Of a stretch of DNA of 64,000 nucleotides, positions 57,418 through 64,000 are shown one piece after another (the first letter of the stretch is position 1; every line of letters begins with the position of its first letter). The stretch spans positions 1 through 64,000 of the forward strand of contig CANLLN010000016.1 in the NCBI GenBank assembly GCA_947491945.1, read 5' to 3'. Source of the DNA: an uncultured Carboxylicivirga sp. Lineage in GTDB: Bacteria; Bacteroidota; Bacteroidia; Bacteroidales; Marinilabiliaceae. The notes beneath the pieces are model-generated. The model searched no databases. It saw nothing but the letters and a program-made list of their open reading frames with translations, and was not told the origin of the DNA. Both the position numbers and the translations under genes were made by a program.

Positions 57418-57441
57418 AATTTATTTCAGGACAGCAAAAAC

Positions 57442-59772
57442 TTACTCCACAATAATCTCATCCACAAATAGCCAGGAGGCTCCTCCGGCAGCACTATGCC
57501 ATTCAGGTACCAGAGCCTGATTAATAGCTTGCACCTTTACATAACGCGCTACGGTGGGCTTCATTTCCACTTGATAATCCATCACAAGTGCTTCGCTTTG
57601 CAAAGGTATATTATTGATGGTGGCACCAACCTTCTCAAAATGAACACCATCTAGCGAGCTGAGCACACGAATTTCTTTGGGAAGGAAAATCCACGAACCA
57701 GTTTCATGTAAACACCCCACGCTAACACGCCGTATTTCTTTCTCTTCTTCCAGATCAATCACAACCTCCATATCGTTTCCTTCGAAGCCCAGCCACTTAC
57801 CATCGCTGAAGTTACGCGTACCCCGCAGACTATTCACCAGCGTCAGCTTACTTTTACCAGCATACTTTGAGTGAGGTGCCAAAGTAAACTCCAGGGGTTT
57901 AGCCGTAGCCTTGTGCAGGTTTAAATTCACCCGTGCATCTTTGCTCACCTTATGATCACCAATAAAAGAGGCCGCCACTACTTTCACCGAGGAATCAATA
58001 CTAAAAGGTTCGGTATAAATCATAGACCCTTCATCCGGCGCAGTGCCATCCAAAGTATAGCGTATATCCGAATCGGGTATTTCTGTTGTAAGGGCCACAG
58101 CCACCGTCTTGGCCTTCTCATCAAACACACTCTCACACTGCACGGTGTACATACTCGTTGCATAATGCAAGCCCATTTTATCATAGTTATCAGTGAAAGC
58201 ACTCATTCGCCCACTGAAATCGCGCCAGTCACGTCCCTCCTCTTTCGTCCATAAAGCCTCTGCGAGGGCTGCCATACGCGGAAAAGCCATATACTGCATG
58301 TGTTCCTCATCGGCTACATGCTCGGTCCACAAATTACCTTGTCCGCCCAGTATATGATTGACCTTATCAGGGCTTATCTGCTCGGGAATGGGGTTAAATT
58401 CATATACCCTTTTAAGTGGAAGATAGCCATTAAAGGCCACAGGCTCTAAATCCACAGGGCCCTGATAGTAATCTAGATAGCAATGCGAAGTGGGTGTCAT
58501 AACAACATCATGGCCGCTATTCGCTGCTGCAATACCGCCTTCAAAACCCCGCCAGCTCATCACAGTAGCATTGGGAGCCAGTCCGCCTTCGAGTATCTCA
58601 TCCCAGCCAATCAAAACGCGGTTATGGGCCGACAGATAATTCTCTACGCGACGAATGAAATAACTCTGTAAAGCATGTTCATCTTTCAGCTGCTCCTTTT
58701 TTATGCGCGCCTGACATTTAGCACAACGCTCCCATTCAGCTTTATTGGCCTCATCGCCACCAATGTGAATATATTTCGATGGAAAAAGTTCCATCACCTC
58801 ACTCAATACATCTTCAATAAATTGAAAAGTCTCATCTTTACCCGCACAGTATATATCGGTAATGGGCCACAAGCCACCGGGCTCAACATAAAAGGGGCCA
58901 GGATTACAGGCATACTCAGGATAAGCTGCCAACGATGATGTGGTATGTCCCGGCATCTCTATTTCAGGCACTACAGTAATAAAGCGCTTTTGTGCATAAG
59001 CCACTACTTCTTTAATGTCTTCCTGGGTGTAGAAACCACCATAAGTGGCCTTCTCTCCTTCTTTAACGGCAGCACGGGCATTCCAGGGCAAGTGCTCACG
59101 ATCAACACGCCAGGCACCCACCGAAGTAAGCTTAGGATATTTTTTGATCTCGATGCGCCAGCCCTGATCATCCACAAGGTGCCAGTGAAATACGTTTATC
59201 TTGTGATAAGCCAGATAATCGATGAGCTGCATCACTTCCTCTTTCGTAAAAAAGTGACGTGATACATCCAGCATCATACCCCGCCATTTAAATGCGGGCT
59301 TATCAGATACCCTAACCCCTTTTATGGAATAGGAGAAATGCCGCGCATCGGTGGGCTGTAAAATTTCGGCCGGACACATCTGCAACAAGGTTTGCAGGGC
59401 ATAAAAAACCCCTTTAGCACTGGCGGCTTCAATTGTTACCTGCGCTGCTTCAACCCCAAGACGATAAGCCTCATCATCCATTCCTTCGTCGCGGCGAATT
59501 ACAATGGCCGGTTCTTCTTCATCCCTTACTTTCTTCACTTCCAGTGGTCTGCCCACATGCCTTTCAATCGCTTCATTAAAAACGGCGACTCCCGCGGCCA
59601 ACGCGGCCGACTCCACCACAATGGGTGTTTTATCGCGAAGCATAAAAGTCGAACCCTCATAATCAATAGCATTGGGTTGCGGAATCAAGGGGCGTTGCAT
59701 TGCCGTAGGGGCACTGCAGGCTGCTAAGAGCCCCACAAGACAAACCATGACCAGTCCTGTCATTTGTTTCAT
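57442..59772 (-). CDS. GH20 beta-N-acetylhexosaminidase lipoprotein
   Basis: A 776-residue lipoprotein (lipobox VGLLAACSAP, Cys19). A GH20b-like domain (about 25-150) precedes the catalytic barrel (about 155-500) with the acid pair D340-E341 in HIGGDEANKAEW. WRGMMLDVSRHFF and VFHWHLVDDQGWRIEIKKYP are standard GH20 landmarks. A fibronectin/chitobiase-C-like segment and an F5/8-type domain (about 640-776) follow. It releases terminal GlcNAc/GalNAc from glycans on the outer membrane or in the periplasm. Confidence 0.94.
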   Translation of the reverse strand: MKQMTGLVMVCLVGLLAACSAPTAMQRPLIPQPNAIDYEGSTFMLRDKTPIVVESAALAAGVAVFNEAIERHVGRPLEVKKVRDEEEPAIVIRRDEGMDDEAYRLGVEAAQVTIEAASAKGVFYALQTLLQMCPAEILQPTDARHFSYSIKGVRVSDKPAFKWRGMMLDVSRHFFTKEEVMQLIDYLAYHKINVFHWHLVDDQGWRIEIKKYPKLTSVGAWRVDREHLPWNARAAVKEGEKATYGGFYTQEDIKEVVAYAQKRFITVVPEIEMPGHTTSSLAAYPEYACNPGPFYVEPGGLWPITDIYCAGKDETFQFIEDVLSEVMELFPSKYIHIGGDEANKAEWERCAKCQARIKKEQLKDEHALQSYFIRRVENYLSAHNRVLIGWDEILEGGLAPNATVMSWRGFEGGIAAANSGHDVVMTPTSHCYLDYYQGPVDLEPVAFNGYLPLKRVYEFNPIPEQISPDKVNHILGGQGNLWTEHVADEEHMQYMAFPRMAALAEALWTKEEGRDWRDFSGRMSAFTDNYDKMGLHYATSMYTVQCESVFDEKAKTVAVALTTEIPDSDIRYTLDGTAPDEGSMIYTEPFSIDSSVKVVAASFIGDHKVSKDARVNLNLHKATAKPLEFTLAPHSKYAGKSKLTLVNSLRGTRNFSDGKWLGFEGNDMEVVIDLEEEKEIRRVSVGCLHETGSWIFLPKEIRVLSSLDGVHFEKVGATINNIPLQSEALVMDYQVEMKPTVARYVKVQAINQALVPEWHSAAGGASWLFVDEIIVE

Positions 59773-60011
59773 TCGAATACAGTTTAATTGCTACTAAAAC
59801 ACGATCGGTAATGCACCGAAGCATCGGTCAACGACCATTAGCCGGGCACAATACAGTCATGTTCTTTTTCATTTTTTTAGTCAGTATAAAATTGAAAAAA
59901 AAACAGCAAGGACTAAACGGCTATTTGTTCAAGAAAGGTAAGGAGTGTTCAGCAGGAGATCATGAGAACATTCAGGATGTTCTTTGGAAGGTTAAAGGCG
60001 TTCAATAAGTT

Positions 60012-60061
60012 TTAAGGAACGATTCACTAATATATGATGCTTATAAAGAATCATTCCGTAT
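60012..60061. repeat. Dispersed hairpin element, 15-20-15 geometry, copy 2
   Basis: TTAAGGAACGATTCA (60012-60026) faces AGAATCATTCCGTAT (60047-60061) across a 20-nt loop ending GATGCTTATAA, as in copy 1 at 32973. The arms are worn (a few mismatches) and T-rich sequence follows. The rest of 59773-60147 shows no gene I can support. Confidence 0.6.
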
Positions 60062-60147
60062 TTTTTTTATTAAAATGGAACTTACTACTGTCCATGTATA
60101 AGGAAGCCTTCCATGTCCCCCCGGTGGAAACGAATACTTTGATGTGA

Positions 60148-61479
60148 TCAGTAGATAAGCTGGGGTCGTCGGCGAGCCGATACCCATGTATGATCCATTT
60201 GAAAGAGGTTATAATCGGGCCACTCATCAATGGCATTGATGCCGCGGTTCATTACCCGAACAATGTCGTTGGCCAAAGATGGTCCCTTCCAACTGCCCGT
60301 GTTAAAAAGCACAACATAGGCAATACCGTTGTCCATACGTGCCATTAAAGCCGAGGTACCGGCCAAGGTACCGGTACGAAACCAGGTATTGGCCCGTATG
60401 CGTCGCCAACCCAGCGGACCATGATCGTTAATTTCCTTGTCCACCATCGCTGTAATGCTTTCCTCTTGCAATAAGTCGGGATAGCTATCAAAGCCATCAA
60501 TAGAAAGCATCAACTTCATTAAATCCGTTGATGAGGCAATCCAACCACCGGCAGCCCCTAAAGAGTGCATATCATTACCACCGTACGTGCGCAGTACCTG
60601 CGTTGTATCACCCAGATAATCGGCTACATAAAAAGTAGGCCTTGGCTCGTAATATTTTACTTCCAGCTCAGCACGCTCATACAAATGACTACCGCCAATA
60701 CGCATATCAAAAATACCCAATGGATATAAAATATTGGTTTGAATGTACTGTTCGTAGTCCATGCCCGATACTTTGGCAATGACCTCACCCAGTATCATAT
60801 ACCCCAGGTTGGAGTAATAAGAGGCCTGACCCGGGGTAAAATGCAACCTTTTATTCAATACAAATCGAATGATATCGCATTTACTAACAGGCAATGGCTT
60901 TTTAAGTGAGCGGGCGATCACGGTAGGCATAAACATCTGATCACCCCATCGGGTTGTCCAGCCCCCGCTGTGCTCCAAGAGGTGACGCACGGTAATATCC
61001 TCAACACGCTTGTCCCGATAATTAAGATATAGAGAATCATTTAAGACCCCCTGGGCACCAAACACTTTGGTATCGAGAGATAAGATGCCCTGCTCCTGCA
61101 AACGCATGATGCCGGCCGCCGTAATTAGCTTGGAGATACTAGCCACCCGAAACAAATGATGGGGCTCTGCCTCCACCGACAACTCCTTATCGGCATAGCC
61201 AAACCCCTTTGCATATAACAGCTTGCCATCCTTGGCTACAGCTACTGATGCACCCTCAAGCAACTCACGACGCATAAAACGCGTCACCTGCTTTTCCAAA
61301 GGGGCAAACACCTCATCATCCGACAGAAAAGCCGGCACATGGAAGGAGCTTGCAGCACTGCCCGGTGGCATAAAATCGCTACCGTAGGAATCCGATACGG
61401 GACTCACCATAGCCGATGAAATCCACAAGGAACCTGTTATGGCAACTGCCACTATAATTTTATACAGAAACTTCATCAA
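60148..61479 (-). CDS. Serine hydrolase (beta-lactamase/penicillin-binding protein-like)
   Basis: A 443-residue exported protein; signal peptide about 1-23. The SxxK motif is S114-I-S-K117 in FRVASISKLITAAG. The tyrosine motif is in ASYYSNLGYMILGE. This is the class C beta-lactamase/esterase EstB/peptidase S12 fold, which covers D-aminopeptidases and esterases as well as beta-lactamases, so the substrate is open. Start may be 61479 or the next ATG. Confidence 0.88.
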   Translation of the reverse strand: MMKFLYKIIVAVAITGSLWISSAMVSPVSDSYGSDFMPPGSAASSFHVPAFLSDDEVFAPLEKQVTRFMRRELLEGASVAVAKDGKLLYAKGFGYADKELSVEAEPHHLFRVASISKLITAAGIMRLQEQGILSLDTKVFGAQGVLNDSLYLNYRDKRVEDITVRHLLEHSGGWTTRWGDQMFMPTVIARSLKKPLPVSKCDIIRFVLNKRLHFTPGQASYYSNLGYMILGEVIAKVSGMDYEQYIQTNILYPLGIFDMRIGGSHLYERAELEVKYYEPRPTFYVADYLGDTTQVLRTYGGNDMHSLGAAGGWIASSTDLMKLMLSIDGFDSYPDLLQEESITAMVDKEINDHGPLGWRRIRANTWFRTGTLAGTSALMARMDNGIAYVVLFNTGSWKGPSLANDIVRVMNRGINAIDEWPDYNLFQMDHTWVSARRRPQLIY

Positions 61480-61585
61480 TCATTTTATACGAAGCCACAA
61501 AAATAATGGTTTCATGACAGGAATAAAACCATTATTCCAGAAAAACACTTTGGGATGAAAAAACACACAGATACACAAAGCTGAT

Positions 61586-62173
61586 TTACAACACAAAGGG
61601 CTTTATACTACAGCCAATAGCCTTGGTAAGCGAAGGATTAACATTTTTTCCCTGCTGCACCGCCTCGATGGCCGCTTCCAGGTACTTTTCCTCTACTTCA
61701 TCAGCATCCTGCGGACTATCGTCGATGGCTCCAATATAGGCCACCCGAAAGCCTTCGTCTGTATTATTCAATAAAAAGACATGGGGTGTTTTGGTAGCAC
61801 CATAGGCCTTATAAACACCTTTATTATCCAGTAAATACGGAAAATCGTATCCTTTCTTCACCATGTAGGAAAAACCATCCACCTCGTATTTTACCGAGTC
61901 GTTGGGGTTAATACTCACCACCGGAAAACTTTGTGGTGCATACTTTCTATGCAGTTGATTTATACGTTCCTCGTAAAACTTAGCATAGGGGCAGTGGTTA
62001 CAGGTGAAAATAAGAATCACACCATCCTGCTGCTTGTAATCGCTGAGCGAAACAATTTGATAATCGGTATTCATCAAACTAAAACCGGGCGCTTTGTCAC
62101 CCACTTTCACCTGCCCCTGCGAAGCGTTAAGGCTGACCATAAGGCCGAATAATAATAAAATAACCTGTTTCAT
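61586..62173 (-). CDS. Exported thioredoxin-like peroxiredoxin-family protein
   Basis: A 195-residue AhpC/TSA-type thioredoxin fold protein with a signal peptide (about 1-20). The redox motif is TCNHCPYAKFYEERI (CNHC), with VVSINPNDSVKYEVDGF and GATKTPHVFLL later. Similar proteins are seen as periplasmic thioredoxin-like partners. It overlaps the TlpA-like gene by four bases (ATGA), so both are in one operon. Confidence 0.88.
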   Translation of the reverse strand: MKQVILLLFGLMVSLNASQGQVKVGDKAPGFSLMNTDYQIVSLSDYKQQDGVILIFTCNHCPYAKFYEERINQLHRKYAPQSFPVVSINPNDSVKYEVDGFSYMVKKGYDFPYLLDNKGVYKAYGATKTPHVFLLNNTDEGFRVAYIGAIDDSPQDADEVEEKYLEAAIEAVQQGKNVNPSLTKAIGCSIKPFVL

Positions 62174-62661
62174 AATGATGATTTTTGGTGATTAATAGTA
62201 GCTATTAGACTTTGCAGATGCTGAAGATCCAACTCCCCCTCATAAAATACAGAGACTCCGTTTTTGATTACAAGGGTAGCCGGAATGGCACCTGACCAAG
62301 CCTCATCAATACGGTCTATCCATACATTGGGATTACGCTCATCGAGCAACACCACCTCCGCCTCTACTGATCTGGATCTAAGGAAGGGTAATAATTTAGT
62401 TTCTTTGTGCGATTTAAAATCGAGGCTTACCAGTAACACTTTCAACGCAACATCTCCAGCATGCAACTCTTCCGATTCAAAAACAGGTAGCTCATCAACG
62501 CAGGGACCACACCAGGTAGCCCAAAAATTAATTACATAGGTAGTATCATTATTCACTTGAACACGCGCCAGAAGATCATCGGCCGACACCTCGGCTACCT
62601 TCTGCCCCATCATTGGCAGCCATGTACCCAACAGAAATAACATTGCAAGCATCTGTTTCAT
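62170..62661 (-). CDS. TlpA-like exported thioredoxin
   Basis: About 163 residues from the ATG at 62661 (MKQMLAMLFLLGTWLPMMGQ), which opens with a signal peptide; a longer frame adds eight residues. Active site NFWATWCGPCVDELP. Such proteins reduce periplasmic disulfides. It lies 44 bases after the DUF4105 gene and overlaps the next thioredoxin-like gene. Confidence 0.9.
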   Translation of the reverse strand: MKQMLAMLFLLGTWLPMMGQKVAEVSADDLLARVQVNNDTTYVINFWATWCGPCVDELPVFESEELHAGDVALKVLLVSLDFKSHKETKLLPFLRSRSVEAEVVLLDERNPNVWIDRIDEAWSGAIPATLVIKNGVSVFYEGELDLQHLQSLIATINHQKSSL

Positions 62662-62705
62662 ACTCTCTAAACAGAAAAGCCACAAAATAGTTCTGTTTCA
62701 GACCA

Positions 62706-63866
62706 CTAAGCTTTATTATTCAGATAAAACCAAGTTGCATAACGACTCAACAGCAGCAGACACAGCGGGTAAACCATGGCGGGTAAGTACTGCGGTATAG
62801 CCCAAAAAAATAATATTGGCAGGGAAGCACACACCAAGAGGAAAATAAGGTAAACACCAAAGATCTTTGAACGATAAAACCAATTGGCCAGAAAAGCTAC
62901 AAAAACATTAAATGGCATAGCCCATAGCATATTGAAATTCTCGCCAGTAACACTATGACGCGACAAAAACCAAAGAAAGAAGATGAGACAGCCCACCAGA
63001 CCGCTAAGCAGCAGGAAGAATCGATTAAGCCAAACAAGAGGTCTTTGGCACCGTAGCTCATAATAAGCCAAAATAATTGACCCAATGAATAAGAGCCAGA
63101 AGAACAGGGCGGGAGTAAAAAAAACGCCTTCAAGAGGTTTATCAAAAGACAATACCGTATGCGTTTCGCCCAGCAATGGCAGTCCGGAGTCGGCACGCAC
63201 CGCTCCCCCCAAATGCTTCATCAGATAATCGGGTAAAAACATCTGATCATGCTGATTAGCCGGGTAATCGGTTTTCATTCCCAAAATCAGATCCAGACCA
63301 TCGGCTATCCATGGTTTATCGCCATCATACTGGTGCAGCATCTCACGAAAAGTGTATTCATCAAAAGCTGCATCATCGTACACCGGAGCAACATCCAGAT
63401 TGGCAGTAATAATATCACGGATACGGGTGGCGCAGTTATCAAACAAGAAATCGTAGCGATAAAAACGGTTCTCCCCTTGCAGATTGATCATCAGTGCCTC
63501 AAACAGATCTTGCTTCTCCTGCGAAGACAGTATGAGCGGCTGCTCATAAACACTGCGCTTCTCGTAGTTATATATCGTTACAAAACGTGCATAGTCTCCC
63601 CTACTGAGCATATAGTTGAGATTACCATTGGCAAACTTCAGATAGAAATTGGGTGTATCAAAGTCGAAAGTGCCGTAATTAAACACCCAATCGAAACCTG
63701 CTACCGGGTCGTTCACTCTTATAGCACTGTGACCAAACAAGGCATACAACTCCTCACCCGGAGAACAGGTTATCAGTGAGATATGAGCCTGATCTGACAA
63801 ACGCGCCTGCGCCTTCAGGGACAGCGATAAGAGAAAAGTTAGAACGATAAGGAGAATATAACGCAT
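62706..63866 (-). CDS. DUF4105 membrane protein, candidate lipoprotein N-acyltransferase (Lnb-type)
   Basis: A 386-residue protein. Signal peptide (1-19), a periplasmic DUF4105 domain (about 25-230) with ELYALFGHSAIRVND and YDFLFDNCATRIRDI, where the His and Cys are likely catalytic, and a C-terminal set of about four membrane helices (about 255-380). DUF4105 is now linked to Lnb, the enzyme that N-acylates lipoproteins in Bacteroides; this is the expected architecture. It heads an operon with two thioredoxin-like genes. No gene is evident in 63867-64000. Confidence 0.82.
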   Translation of the reverse strand: MRYILLIVLTFLLSLSLKAQARLSDQAHISLITCSPGEELYALFGHSAIRVNDPVAGFDWVFNYGTFDFDTPNFYLKFANGNLNYMLSRGDYARFVTIYNYEKRSVYEQPLILSSQEKQDLFEALMINLQGENRFYRYDFLFDNCATRIRDIITANLDVAPVYDDAAFDEYTFREMLHQYDGDKPWIADGLDLILGMKTDYPANQHDQMFLPDYLMKHLGGAVRADSGLPLLGETHTVLSFDKPLEGVFFTPALFFWLLFIGSIILAYYELRCQRPLVWLNRFFLLLSGLVGCLIFFLWFLSRHSVTGENFNMLWAMPFNVFVAFLANWFYRSKIFGVYLIFLLVCASLPILFFWAIPQYLPAMVYPLCLLLLSRYATWFYLNNKA

Positions 63867-64000
63867 GAATATTTTTTTGCCGAAGATAAAAAATAAAAGA
63901 GTGTACGATATACATAATGCTTAAAAACTGTACCAGCAGCTGCATACATGCAGATCCGCAGCGTTTATTCTTAATGACTCTAATTAAGCTAATTATATAC

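Noticed and set aside
59811-60008. Plus-strand open frame of 65 codons upstream of the GH20 gene
   Set aside because: It has no homology I recognise and no promoter, and lies in GH20 upstream DNA; it could be real only with expression evidence.

Overview
The window looks like chromosomal DNA of a member of the Bacteroidota, probably of the marine Bacteroidales/Marinilabiliales type. The signs are a type IX secretion C-terminal signal, BACON/OB-fold lipoprotein plus Oar-like TonB-dependent receptor, a pyrB-pyrI pair, a GldI-like peptidyl-prolyl isomerase next to NrnA, a recF/DUF721 pair, a DUF4105 (Lnb-type) protein, and promoters of the TTG-N18..20-TAnnTTTG form (for example 330-360, 47088-47117 and 47855-47885). 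There is no rRNA, tRNA, CRISPR array, transposase or integrase in the window.

Region 1 (1-7950) is accessory DNA. It is visibly more AT-rich than the rest, and every transcription unit is separated by a long, imperfectly palindromic, GC-richer element whose ends resemble integron attC core sites (GCCCAAC ... GTTGGGC). The cargo is a ParDE-type toxin-antitoxin pair with its own promoter and operator, an unknown secreted protein, a 1705-residue beta-helix/cadherin-like T9SS cargo protein, and a segment with no convincing ORF. I read this as a cassette array without an integrase (CALIN-like). A single further cassette of the same element family, on the other strand, splits the recF-DUF721 pair at 44849-45748; it carries an intact MntA-like antitoxin and a decayed hepT.

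Region 2 (8127-31117) is mostly core: pyrI and pyrB behind a structured leader; msrA and ybaK; rarA and kdsA; a PAS histidine kinase; a C69 dipeptidase; fhs; a LytTR/LytS-type two-component pair; a rhomboid and threonine aldolase overlap; a universal stress protein; an RSH protein whose hydrolase motif is degenerate; a YtxH/holin-like/unknown trio; rplS; and an AsmA-like protein.

Region 3 (31255-44434) has a second C69 dipeptidase, an Oar-like TonB receptor with a BACON lipoprotein behind a probable TetR operator, tetR, a ROK sugar kinase with a sugar MFS transporter, two FKBP-type lipoproteins, nrnA and ndk.

Region 4 (44505-63866) holds DUF721 and recF (split by the lone cassette), a YfgM-like TPR protein, ribH, a peroxide-defence unit (katG, a PerR/Fur protein and a peroxiredoxin with a palindromic operator upstream), an MscS channel, a RecB/AddA-like helicase-nuclease, a GH20 hexosaminidase, a serine hydrolase, and an Lnb-like/TlpA/thioredoxin-like operon.

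Between convergent or tandem gene ends lie many intrinsic terminators and a small dispersed hairpin family (15-bp arms, 20-nt loop).
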